From JANYHH01 sp965249745 (lineage in GTDB: Bacteria > Deinococcota > Deinococci > Deinococcales > JAAFIG01), in assembly GCA_965249745.1 (NCBI GenBank), contig OZ252252.1:2852001-2916000 (forward strand): a stretch of 64,000 nt of DNA, in the 5' to 3' direction. The position numbers and the translations under genes were made by a program. Shown here one piece after another: positions 7,148 through 16,000 of this stretch (its first letter is position 1; each line of letters starts with the position of its first letter). Under the pieces are notes generated by a model that worked only from the letters and a program-made list of their open reading frames with translations, had not been told where the DNA came from and did no database searches.

Positions 7148-9106
7148 ATGCAGGTTTCTCTCCCAGACGGCAAAATTCTCGAGTTACCCGGTGGCGCGAC
7201 CGCCCTGGATGCCGCTAAAATGATTGGTCCGAAGCTCGCTGAGCAGGCTCTCGGGGCGCGTGTGGACGGCAAACTAACCGATATTTTCACACCGCTCCCG
7301 GACGGTGCGAAGCTCGAGATCTTGACGAGTCGCAAACCCGCTGAGGCGATTGATCTGGCACGGCACACGCTGGCGCACATCATGGCCCAAGCGATTTTGG
7401 AGCTGTATCAAGAAAAGGGTTACAGCAGGGACCGCATCAAGATGGGCATCGGACCCGTGATTGAGAACGGCTTCTACTACGACTTCGACCTGCCCGAACC
7501 GCTGAAATTCGAGGAACTCGAGACGCTGGAAAGTAAAATGCGCGAGATCATCAAACGCGACCTGCCGCTAACGCGATTTGAGGTCAGCCGCGAGGCCGCG
7601 CTAAAGACCTTCGAGGGACGGGATCGCTACAAGACCGAACTGATCGAAGGGCTGCCCGCCGGGGAGATTATCAGCTTCTACCGCCAAGGCACAGAAGCCG
7701 ATTTCACTGACCTGTGCCGTGGCCCACACGTGCCGCGCACCAGTTTGATCCCACAGCATTTCAAATTGACCGCCACGAGCGGCGCGTACTGGCGTGGCTC
7801 GGAGAAGAACCCGATGCTGCAACGGATTTACGGTGTGGCTTTTTCCACTGCCGAGGAACTGGAAAAATACCTCTGGCAGCAAGAGGAAGCCAAAAAGCGC
7901 GATCACCGAAAATTGGGCAAGGAGCTGGACCTGTTCACCTTCTCCGACGACGTGGGGCAGGGCTTACCGCTGTGGCTCCCGAAGGGCGCGTTCATCCGTA
8001 AGCGGCTCGAGGATTACATGTACGAAAAGGAACAGGAGGGCGGCTACGACTATGTGATCTCGCCGCACATCACCAAGGAAGCGCTCTACCTGCGCTCCGG
8101 CCACCTGCCGTACTACGCTGACGGGATGTACGCTCCGATTGAGATCGAGGGCGAGAACTACTACCTGAAACCGATGAACTGCCCACATCACCACATGATC
8201 TTCGCCTCTCGCCCAAAGTCCTACCGCGACCTGCCGGTGCGCTTTGCAGAGGCGGGCACGGTCTACCGCTTTGAACTCTCCGGGGCGCTCTCCGGGTTGG
8301 CACGGGTGCGCGGCTTCACCCAGAACGACGCGCACATTTACTGCGCCAAATCACAGGTCAAAGAGGAGTTCATCAAGGTCATCCAGCTCTTTGACGAGGT
8401 CTACCAGGACTTCGGCATCTCGGAGTACTGGTTCCGCCTGTCCCTACCAGATTTTGAAAACAACCCCGAGAAATTTGGCGAACCCGGTCCGCAATGGAAC
8501 GAATCGATCGCCGCGATCCGGGCTGCCCTCCATGAAACCGGGGCGCAGTACGTCGAAGGCATTGGCGAGGCGACCTTCTACGGCCCGAAGCTGGACGTGC
8601 AACTGCGCACCGTACTCGGCAAGGAAGAAAGTATTGCCACGAACCAGTTGGACTTCATCGTGCCGGGACGGTTTGACCTGGAGTTCACCAACGAGCGCGG
8701 CGAGAAGGAAACCCCGGTTGTGATTCACCGCGCGATCATGGGGAGTTTTGATCGCTTCTTCGCGTTTTACTTAGAACACACCGCCGGAAACTTCCCGGTT
8801 TGGCTCGCGCCGGAACAGGCGCGAATCGTGCCCATTTCAGACCGCCACACTGAGTACGCTCGCAGTCTCGAGAAAGAGATGAAAGCCAAGCGGTTGCGCG
8901 TTTCAGTGGACACCAGTTCCGAGCGGATGCAATCCAAGATTCGGGACGCGGAGCTGCAAAAGATTCCGTACATCCTGGTCGTTGGAGACAAAGAAGCCGC
9001 TGAGAACGCGGTCTCTGTCCGCGAACACGGCAAGGGTGATCGCGGCAAGGTTGCGGCCGATCAGGTCATGGCAGAAATTGGCGCTCGAGCGGCAGCGCGG
9101 AACTGA
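7148..9106 (+). CDS. thrS: Threonyl-tRNA synthetase
   Basis: This cytoplasmic class II synthetase charges tRNA-Thr. From ATG 7148 it has 652 residues, the usual length. An N-terminal TGS domain (1-60) is followed by the editing (SAD) domain with HTLAHIMAQAI (HxxxH) near residue 75 and its CRGPH region. Then come the catalytic core with motif 2 (FRLSL.., AGTVYRFELSGAL) and motif 3 (IHRAIMGSFDRFFAFYLEH), and finally the anticodon-binding domain. CAGGAG seven nt upstream fixes the start; a start 150 nt further up would add 50 residues with no family similarity. The long leader carries a Thr-rich peptide and stem-loops. A strong bidirectional terminator follows. Confidence 0.97.
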   Translation: MQVSLPDGKILELPGGATALDAAKMIGPKLAEQALGARVDGKLTDIFTPLPDGAKLEILTSRKPAEAIDLARHTLAHIMAQAILELYQEKGYSRDRIKMGIGPVIENGFYYDFDLPEPLKFEELETLESKMREIIKRDLPLTRFEVSREAALKTFEGRDRYKTELIEGLPAGEIISFYRQGTEADFTDLCRGPHVPRTSLIPQHFKLTATSGAYWRGSEKNPMLQRIYGVAFSTAEELEKYLWQQEEAKKRDHRKLGKELDLFTFSDDVGQGLPLWLPKGAFIRKRLEDYMYEKEQEGGYDYVISPHITKEALYLRSGHLPYYADGMYAPIEIEGENYYLKPMNCPHHHMIFASRPKSYRDLPVRFAEAGTVYRFELSGALSGLARVRGFTQNDAHIYCAKSQVKEEFIKVIQLFDEVYQDFGISEYWFRLSLPDFENNPEKFGEPGPQWNESIAAIRAALHETGAQYVEGIGEATFYGPKLDVQLRTVLGKEESIATNQLDFIVPGRFDLEFTNERGEKETPVVIHRAIMGSFDRFFAFYLEHTAGNFPVWLAPEQARIVPISDRHTEYARSLEKEMKAKRLRVSVDTSSERMQSKIRDAELQKIPYILVVGDKEAAENAVSVREHGKGDRGKVAADQVMAEIGARAAARN

Positions 9107-9109
9107 GAT

Positions 9110-9144
9110 TCTCGGGAGGCGTGAAACCTTCACGCCTCCCGAGA
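9110..9144. terminator. Strong bidirectional terminator after thrS
   Basis: A perfect 16-bp stem (9110-9125 with 9129-9144, beginning TCTCGGGAGGCG) has an ACC loop. It lies directly after thrS and abuts the stop codon of the convergent small gene. Confidence 0.8.
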
Positions 9145-9327
9145 TTACAGCTTTAGTTTGTCGTATTCGGCCTGAGTCCCAAGCCAGCTTTGCGATTGGG
9201 GACTGGCAAACGTGGCATCCCAGCGCTTTTCGGCCTTGAGTTCTGCCAGCCATAATTCCGCGAACGCATTCTGTTGCTTCTCAGGCAACTTTTGCGCCTC
9301 TGTAAAAGCACGCTCGAGCAGTTCCAT
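9145..9327 (-). CDS. Small antitoxin-like protein
   Basis: The 60-residue product (MELLERAFTEAQKLPEKQQN..., then ELKAEKRWDATFASPQSQSW) has the length and helix pattern of small helical antitoxin-like proteins common in cyanobacteria and Deinococcota. In these an AxxLPxxxQxxxAxxLLxELxxExRWxxxFA pattern is usual. Such proteins normally sit next to a RelE or PIN toxin. None is adjacent here; the next gene upstream on this strand is a decayed Uma2 gene. It is probably a solitary remnant. The family assignment is from pattern only. Confidence 0.55.
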   Translation of the reverse strand: MELLERAFTEAQKLPEKQQNAFAELWLAELKAEKRWDATFASPQSQSWLGTQAEYDKLKL

Positions 9328-9381
9328 GCAGAAGCTCTAGCAAGTCCGCAAGTAAGACTTTACTCAGCGCTTTAGTGGTGG

Positions 9382-9846
9382 TCAGCACGGGTTGGGTGTA
9401 CGCAGCAATGACCCTTTTGATGGCGCGTCGGCAGGCGAGAACATCATGAGACACGATTCCAAACAGGCTCTAGGAAGGCGCATGTACTCCTCGAGCTTTT
9501 TGTCTTGATCGGTGTCTGCCGTGGAGTCGGAGAGAACTTCGACGAGCAAACACGGATTATCGAGAAAATAACGGTTCGTCCCTGGATTGCAGCTCACCAC
9601 CACATCCGGGTATCGGTATCGCTGCTCTTGAACACGTACCTTGATTGTTTCCATGACGATCTCGCAACGTTGGTGTGGGTGGCTGTCCTCCAAGGCTCGA
9701 GTGATGTTGCGAGCGATAGCGTAATGCTGCCGCGACTCACCCGCCATTGCCAACACACGCCCGTCCACGAACTCGTGTCGCGTCTCTGAACGCCGCTCGA
9801 ACTCGAGGAATTCTTCTAGCGTCATCGGTTTAGAGGCTGCGAGCAT
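9382..9846 (-). pseudogene. Uma2 family (PD-(D/E)XK-like) protein, C-terminally disrupted
   Basis: The first 125 residues match the Uma2/DUF820 family well: MTLEEFLEFERRSETRHEFVDGRVLAMAGES, then RYRYPDVVVSC and CLLVEVLSDSTADTDQDKKLEEYMRLP. These supply the E, D and ExK-type residues of the restriction-like fold. After LEEYMRLP the sequence departs from the family, which would continue with an SLxEYLLV-like strand, and stops at 154 residues instead of about 185-200. A frameshift is likely. A -10 TAAACT lies 6 nt before the ATG, so it may still be expressed. Uma2 proteins are numerous in these genomes, often as decayed copies, and their role is unclear. Confidence 0.7.
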
Positions 9847-9886
9847 GTCCTGAGTTTAGCACCGTCTCTCGAGCCTCAAAATCGTC

Positions 9887-10507
9887 TCAAAACTTCATGC
9901 CGTACGCTCTCCCACCTGCGCCGTATGCTTTGTCAGGTTCCGCCTCGAGCAATTTCTGAAACCCTACCCGCTCGTAAAACGCGATCGCTCTGGCGTTGCG
10001 CGCTCCCACGCCAAGGTGAACGCCTGCGATCTTCAATTCGCGCAGCTTGTCTAGAAAGGTTTGCATCATGGCGCGCCCTCGCCCCTCGCCTTGACCGACT
10101 GGCAGCAGGTCAATGTGCAAATGCGCTGGGTACTCTGGGAAATCTATGCCAGATTCCATACCCGCGTGAATCAGGCGGATCATCGCGGCGTCCCTCGAGC
10201 GGTCAGCGGCGTCTGGCAGTGGGTAGCGCTGTCTTAAGGGGGGAAACCACTCGAGTTCGCAACGTTCTCGGAAGATCACGGAATCGCGCGCGCCCAACAC
10301 GTAACCGCACGGTGCGCCGTCCCGCGTCAGGATGAAGCACAGTTCCGGCTCCAAGACCGCGTAAGGCGCGGCGTAGAAGTGCCCTAGTAGGTCAGGGTCG
10401 CGGTACTGACCGGTCGCATCCTGACCGCTGTCGCCCGTTTCCAGGCAAATGCGGTACAACAGGGTCAGATCGCTCGAGTGATAGGGCCGGATGTTGAATT
10501 GGCTCAT
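9887..10507 (-). CDS. GNAT family N-acetyltransferase
   Basis: This 206-residue protein begins with NIRPYHSSDLTLLYRIC, the usual first strand and helix of GNAT enzymes. The acetyl-CoA pyrophosphate loop is LLPVGQGEGRGRAMM near residues 135-150. The GVGARNARAIAFYERVGF motif near 165-185 closes the fold. Its layout resembles the acetyltransferase domains linked to O-GlcNAcase-like proteins. The acceptor is unknown. Its ATG overlaps the stop codon of pdxY by 4 nt, so the two are translationally coupled, but a link to vitamin B6 metabolism is only inferred. Confidence 0.85.
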   Translation of the reverse strand: MSQFNIRPYHSSDLTLLYRICLETGDSGQDATGQYRDPDLLGHFYAAPYAVLEPELCFILTRDGAPCGYVLGARDSVIFRERCELEWFPPLRQRYPLPDAADRSRDAAMIRLIHAGMESGIDFPEYPAHLHIDLLPVGQGEGRGRAMMQTFLDKLRELKIAGVHLGVGARNARAIAFYERVGFQKLLEAEPDKAYGAGGRAYGMKF

Positions 10508-11385
10508 ACGACCGTCCGAGCTGGAAAGACCCGCGAGGGTTGCAGGAATTCGTCCTGCACCGCGATCAGTTGCACCTCTCGAGTCCCGAGTTCCTGCGTC
10601 ACCTCGAGCAACCGGTACAGAGCACTAACGGCGTTTTCTAAGGCGGTCTGGACGCGGCCCGTTTTCAAGTAATGCCCGAGGAACAGCGCGGCAATCGCGT
10701 CACCGGTGCCGTTCCGGGGTGGCTCGAGCGGGATCAGCGGTGTGCTGACCAGGTACGCGGCGTCCGGCGTGACGGCCAGCGTCTCAATCGTGTCGGCGGG
10801 CGCATCGTCGCGCAGCAAACTCGTGACCAACACGAGGCGCGGACCCGAGGCGCGCATCTGACCCTGTAAGACTCGAGCGGCTCGCAGGGCGTCTGACAAG
10901 GTTTTGATGGTCTGTCCAGTCAGCAACTCCAATTCAAACTGGTTTGGGGTCAGGATGTCCGCCGCTGGCACGGCGAGGCGCTGCATCACCTCTGGGATTT
11001 CTGGGCGCACGAACACGCCGCGCCCGACATCGCCCATGACCGGATCGCAGCAGTGCAGGGCACTCGAATTCAACTCTCTGACGCGAGTCACCGCGTCCAG
11101 CACTGCCTCTATCGTCCCAGCGCTGCCCATGTACCCGCTCAGCACCGCCGTAAACTCTGACAGCGCCCCGCGTTCCGCGATGCCGCGCACGAGATCGGTG
11201 ATGCTTGAAGGATCGAAGACGCTGCCCGTCCACGCGCCGTAGCCGGTGTGATTGCTGAATTGGACCGTGTGAATCGCGGCCACCTCGAAGCCGAGGCGCT
11301 GCAATGGGAAGACGGCTGCCGCATTTCCGACGTGACCGAACGCGACCCAGGATTGGATGGAGAGAATTTGCGTGGGTTTGACCAT
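10504..11385 (-). CDS. pdxY: Pyridoxal kinase
   Basis: The 293-residue enzyme phosphorylates pyridoxal to pyridoxal 5'-phosphate in the salvage pathway. It shows the PdxY/PdxK N-terminus (ILSIQSWVAFGHVGNAAAVFPLQRLGFEV), the substrate loop HTVQFSNHTGYGAWTG, CDPVMGD and the ribokinase-fold catalytic motif NGTGDAIAALFLGHYL near residue 235. Length is normal. The gene appears leaderless: TAGATT (11392-11397) lies 6 nt before the ATG. It is the first gene of a two-gene operon with the GNAT acetyltransferase. Several kilobases of neighbours show no other B6 genes. Confidence 0.95.
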   Translation of the reverse strand: MVKPTQILSIQSWVAFGHVGNAAAVFPLQRLGFEVAAIHTVQFSNHTGYGAWTGSVFDPSSITDLVRGIAERGALSEFTAVLSGYMGSAGTIEAVLDAVTRVRELNSSALHCCDPVMGDVGRGVFVRPEIPEVMQRLAVPAADILTPNQFELELLTGQTIKTLSDALRAARVLQGQMRASGPRLVLVTSLLRDDAPADTIETLAVTPDAAYLVSTPLIPLEPPRNGTGDAIAALFLGHYLKTGRVQTALENAVSALYRLLEVTQELGTREVQLIAVQDEFLQPSRVFPARTVV

Positions 11386-11536
11386 GCCGGAAATCTACCG
11401 CAGCGGACAGGCTCGAGGCAAAGGGCGTGAGCGGTTGTCAGACCTCGAGATAGTTGACAGCGTGTTTCTCCACTCGGGCCAAAGCATGTTCGATTTTTCC
11501 TGCAAGGCTCACCTGTCCTCGAGCCGCACGGCTTTC

Positions 11537-11610
11537 GTAGCGGCGAACTGCTGTTCGCCCGGCCACCAACGTTCATGCTCGAGCCATCCTAAACAACGGT
11601 TCTCGAGGAA
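11537..11610 (-). repeat. Dispersed repeat copy A (shared with 54418-54488)
   Basis: An 18-bp identical core (11551-11568) is followed at the same spacing by TGCTCGAGCCATCC (11576-11589) and then TTCTCG, exactly as in the copy near 54.4 kb apart from one indel. On the minus strand one frame in each copy reads GWLE(H/Q)..WWPGEQ, so the repeat looks like the remnant of a short multicopy coding sequence. Confidence 0.6.
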
Positions 11611-11704
11611 GATCAAGGTCAAGGGTAACTCGCGTCACGCCTTGCGTGCATGGGCACGACGCTCGCCTCCCTCACCCGCGCCTTCGCGCGGCCTCTCCCG
11701 TCGT

Positions 11705-11796
11705 GCCGAAGGCACGCAATTGATATTGCCGAAGGCACGCACTTGATATTGCCGAAGGCACGCACTTGATATTGCCGAAGGCACGCACTTGATACT
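11705..11796 (+). repeat. Four tandem copies of a 23-bp repeat
   Basis: Units start at 11705, 11728, 11751 and 11774, each beginning GCCGAAGGCACGCA. The middle two are identical, while the first and last differ by one base each. In the first unit the preceding CGT completes a CGTGCC-GAA-GGCACG hairpin, which the later units lack. Confidence 0.9.
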
Positions 11797-11895
11797 GGGA
11801 AAGGCGAAAGAACTTTAAGCTCGAGCGGGTTTCTGGCCTCGGGATACGGGCGGCAGCACACAGCGGCGGGCCGTCGGCTCCTGTATTCTGACCCC

Positions 11896-12072
11896 GTGTG
11901 GATTCGACCGCTGGTGTTGGGCGTGGTGGCGCTGTTGGACCTCGCAGTGATTGGGTTGCTGGGCGTACAGGCCGCCTCGAAGCAGGAGTTGAGTCTGAGC
12001 GTGATCGTGCCGACGCTTGTGTTCAACCTGTTCGGTGCGTTCATCTTCAACGTCGCCCGGCGCGATGAATAG
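11896..12072 (+). CDS. Small two-helix membrane protein
   Basis: A 58-residue frame starts at GTG 11896 and ends at TAG 12070. It encodes two hydrophobic segments (about residues 5-24 and 35-53) joined by a short polar loop (AASKQEL) and ends in the basic tail ARRDE. TATTCT (11884-11889) lies exactly 6 nt before the GTG, which fits the leaderless pattern seen elsewhere in the window. The stop is only 6 nt before the ATG of the HDAC-like gene, so the two form an operon. I do not recognise a family. It is short enough to be missed by routine gene callers. Confidence 0.7.
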   Translation: MWIRPLVLGVVALLDLAVIGLLGVQAASKQELSLSVIVPTLVFNLFGAFIFNVARRDE

Positions 12073-12078
12073 CCTGCC

Positions 12079-12984
12079 ATGAGGAATGCGTTCCGTGCGT
12101 ACTCGAGCGCCGCGTACACCGTCCCGCTCCCGGAGGGTCACAAGTTTCCGATGTACAAGTACGCCGGGGTGCGCGACACCTTAGCGGCTGAAGGTTTGAG
12201 CATCCTCGAGCCGCCCCGTCCGAGTTGGGAGGCGGTCGAGCGCGTGCATGAGGCGGATTACTTGCGGAGGCTACGCTTCGGGACATTGGAGGCGAAAGAA
12301 TTGCGGCTGCTCGGGTTTCCGTGGAGTCCGGGTCTGGTGGAGCGCGCCTTGCGAGCGGCCGGGGGAACCCTGGCGGCAACGTACGACGCGCTGGAAACAG
12401 GGCTGGGGATCAACCTGGCGGGGGGTACGCATCACGCGTATCCCGATCACGGCGAGGGCTTTTGTACGTTGAACGATGTCGCCATCGCCATCAAGGAGCT
12501 TCAATCCAGCACGACCCTCGAGCGGATTTTTGTATTGGACTTGGACGTGCATCAGGGGAACGGAACCGCGTATATGTTCCGGGACGACCCGAGGGTGTTC
12601 ACGCTGTCGGTTCACGGTGAGCGCAATTACCCGTTTCACAAAGAAACCTCGAGCCTGGACATTGGCTTGCCGGATGGCGTGACCGACGACGAGTATCTGA
12701 ATCTCCTCGAGTCACGGGTCTTCCCGGCGCTCGAGACGTTCCAGCCGCAACTGGTCTACTATCTGGCGGGGGTGGATGTCTTAGCTCGAGATCAATTTGG
12801 GCGGTTCGGGTTGACGCTGGACGGCGCGATGGAACGCGACTGGCGCGTGTTTCAGTACTGCAAATCAGCCGGGGTTCCGGTGGTCAGTTTGATGTCGGGT
12901 GGCTACAACAAGGAGAGGGCTGTAACGGTTGAAGGTCACGTCAACACCGTGCGAGTCGCGCTCGAGACGTTTTGGGACGTTTGA
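12079..12984 (+). CDS. Histone deacetylase-like zinc deacetylase
   Basis: This 301-residue cytoplasmic hydrolase belongs to the arginase/deacetylase (HDAC-like) superfamily, most like bacterial class IV proteins. The catalytic His pair is H118-H119 in GGTHHAYPDHGEGFC. Zinc ligands are Asp156 and His158 in LDLDVHQGNG, with the third Asp in YLAGVDVLARDQFGRF. SGGY near residue 275 completes the site. The substrate is unknown; candidates are acetylated lysine, acetylpolyamines or small molecules. The gene follows the small membrane protein gene by 6 nt. It ends 22 bp before the converging end of the large sensor gene. Confidence 0.9.
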   Translation: MRNAFRAYSSAAYTVPLPEGHKFPMYKYAGVRDTLAAEGLSILEPPRPSWEAVERVHEADYLRRLRFGTLEAKELRLLGFPWSPGLVERALRAAGGTLAATYDALETGLGINLAGGTHHAYPDHGEGFCTLNDVAIAIKELQSSTTLERIFVLDLDVHQGNGTAYMFRDDPRVFTLSVHGERNYPFHKETSSLDIGLPDGVTDDEYLNLLESRVFPALETFQPQLVYYLAGVDVLARDQFGRFGLTLDGAMERDWRVFQYCKSAGVPVVSLMSGGYNKERAVTVEGHVNTVRVALETFWDV

Positions 12985-13006
12985 AGCGACGGGCTGGGTT
13001 GACGGT

Positions 13007-16000
13007 TTATCCCACCGGGTTTGCCGCCGGTTTCCGGTAGTCCTCGAGCAGGCGTTCCAGCGCGTCTGGATCGAGCGGTTTGACGATGTGATCGTCGAAA
13101 CCAGCCTCGTGCGCCTGACGGATATCCTCGGCTTGACCGTAGCCCGTCAGGGCGATCAGCACCGTCTTGGCGAATTTTGGTTGAGCGCGTAAGGCTCGAG
13201 CCACCTCGTAACCGTTCATGCCGGGCATGTTGATATCCAGCAGGATCAGTTCCGGCCTGAATTCATCCGCCAAGGCCAGAGCTTCGGAACCGTCGGCGGC
13301 GGTCACGACCTCGTGTCCCATGAATTTCAGCAATCGCCCGACGGCTTTTCGGGCGGATTCGTAATCGTCCACGAGCAGAATCCGCCAAGCGTGGTCTGCC
13401 GCCGCATCTTGTCCGTCCGTGCGGTCACGCGCTGGTTCTCCTTTCAGCGGTGACGATTGCGCCTCGGTCGGTTGCGAATCCAGCGCCTGCTGGAGCGGCA
13501 ACCGAACCGTGAACAGACTGCCCTCGCCGAGTCCGGCGCTGTCGGCTTTGACACTGCCGCCGTGGTTCTCCACGATGTACTTCACCAAGTACAAGCCGAT
13601 GCCCAGACCGTCCTGCGGTCGGTCGCCGGGGGTCACGACCTGCGAGAACAGGTCGAACACGCTGTGTAGCTCATCGGACGAAATCCCAATGCCGCTGTCT
13701 CGGATGCGAATCTCTACCTCGTGCTGGTGGCGCTCCGCCGCCAGCACGATGCGACTGCCGGGCGAACTGTACTTGATGGCGTTGCTCAGCAAATTGGTGA
13801 AAACCTGCTGGAGTCGTAAGGCATCGCCGCTTACCACCCCGAGCGTCGCCGGTAGCTCTAAAGTCAGGTCATTGCTGTTCTCAGAAAACCTCGAGCCGAG
13901 CTGGTTGACGGCGCTCTTCAGCACCTGACTGAGTTCCGTCGGCGCGAATGACAGGCGAATCTTGCCCTGAGAGATGCGGCCCACATCCAAGAGATCGTCT
14001 ATCAGCCGCCGAATCGTCTCGAGCGGTTGCTGGGCCATTTCGCGCACGGCTTGCAGCTCAGTCATCACGTTCAGGCGTCCCATGACTTCAATGCTCGAGC
14101 GTAAGGCGTTCAGGGGGTTGCGCAGTTCGTGTGACAGGGTGGCCAGGAATTCGTCCTTGCGACGGTCGCTTTCCTGTAAGCTGCGATCCGCAATTTTGCG
14201 TTCGGTGATGTCCACAGAGACCGCCAGCGCGTACCGCTGCTGTTTCATCCCATCAACAATCGGTGAGACGCTGTGGCTGACCCAAACGACCGCCCCGTCG
14301 GGTTGGGCGTGCGGCTTTTCGACGGTGAACGGGGTTCCGTCGCGCACCATCTGCTGAAACGAGGACTGACCGGGTTCAGGGTTCTCGGCGTCCACAATCT
14401 GAGGCAGGGTTTTGGTTCGTAGCCCCTCGAGGGTGTTGCCGGTGATCTCACAGAAGCGGTCATTGAAGAACACGAAGTTGCCATCCAAGTCGCTCTGCGC
14501 GATTCCGGCGGTCGCCTGATTGACGATGGCTTTGAAGCGCTCCTCGGATTCGTGCAGGGCGGCGGTCGTGCGTTTCATCTCGGTGATGTCCACGAAGGAC
14601 AGCACCACGCCATCAACCTGACCGTCACTGGTTTGGTACGGCGAGAGCCGCGCCAGGTACAGGGTACCGCTCAGCGCATCGTTGACCTCAAAGGCCCGCG
14701 ATTGCAACGACGATAAGACTTGTGCCGCGTCCTGCGTCAGGCGGTCGTACTCCAATTTATGTGTGACGTGTTGAAACGGTCGTCCGAGATCGGACGGGAT
14801 CAGGTTAAAAATATCCAGCGTGCGCGGCGTGTAGCGCTTAATGGACAGCGAACGATCCAAAAAGATCATCCCAATGTCGGTCGCGGACATCAGGTTTTGC
14901 AAGTCGGTGTTGATCCGGCTGACCTCGTCCACTTTTTCCCTCAACTCGTGGTTGACGGTGGTCAGTTCCTCGTTCAGCGACTGCAATTCCTCTTTGCTGG
15001 TCTCGAATTCCTCTGAGGCCGACCGCAACTCCTCGTTGATCGCCTGAAGTTCCTCGTTGGAGGCTTTTAGTTCTTCCGTCGAAGTTTCGTACTGTTCGAC
15101 CGTCGTCTGAAGGCGGTCGCGGCTGGTCTGCGCCTCCTCCTCGAGTCGCTGCACCATACTCTCTATGGCTCGGTCGCCGCGCAGCACCTCGGAGACGGAT
15201 TGCGGTGGCTCAGGTGTCGCACTGGGTGGCTGCTCCTCGAAGGTGACCAGCAGCAGCCCGCTGTATTCCTCCTTGGCGGGACGCACGGTCAGCTTGACGA
15301 AACGCTCCGCGCCGTCCAAGTCCACACTGACGCGTTGCGCCTCGGCGGGCCGTCCGTCCTTGGCGACCGCGAGTACGGCGGCCCGCAAATCCAGAATTAA
15401 ACCTGGCAGCGCCACTTTTAACAGGTTGCGGCTCGGTTCGCCGACCGTGAACCGCAGGAAACGCACGGCGTTCTGGCTGGCGTGCAAGATGTCGTAATGC
15501 TCGTCTATCAAGACCGAGGGTGGAGCCAGTTGCTCGAGAAGCTGAAAATGCAGGTCGCCGAACGGCATGTGCCGGTTGGCTTCCGTGACCGCCGCCTCGA
15601 GCGGCGCTGGTAACCACTGACCTAACTCCCAGGGGCTGACTTGCTCACCCGTCCAATTCTCGAGCGGCCAGGAGCCGCGTTGCTTGGAGCTTGGGGTGGC
15701 CCAGGTGGCAATCGAAAAGCCGGACGCGGGCATACTTGGCGGGCCGCTGTAACCAGGGCGCAAAACGATGCTGCGCGTCCGAAACAATCGCTCCTTCTTG
15801 TTCAGGGTCGTGAACAGCGCGGAGCTGCCCTCCGCCGACTCGCTCGAGCCGAGGAAGAGGTAGCCGCCGCTGCGAAGCGCGAAATGGAAGATTTCCATGA
15901 CCCGCTCCTGCGTGGAACGGTTCAAATAGATCAACAAGTTCCGGCAGGTCAACAGGTCTAATTTTGAGAACGGCGGGTCGCGCAATAGATTATGCGGCGC

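Larger units (their letters stand above)
11386..11895. other. Long intergenic region with repeats and a coding relic
   Basis: This 510-bp gap between divergent operons has no intact gene. It holds one copy of a dispersed repeat (11537-11610), a GC-rich dyad (CGCGC-CTTC-GCGCG near 11683), and four tandem 23-bp repeats (11705-11796). The leaderless promoter of the next gene lies at its right end. Confidence 0.6.

Noticed and set aside
11619..12119. Minus-strand frame of 166 codons over the repeats
   Set aside because: It is antisense to the small membrane protein and translates the tandem repeats as a low-complexity peptide.
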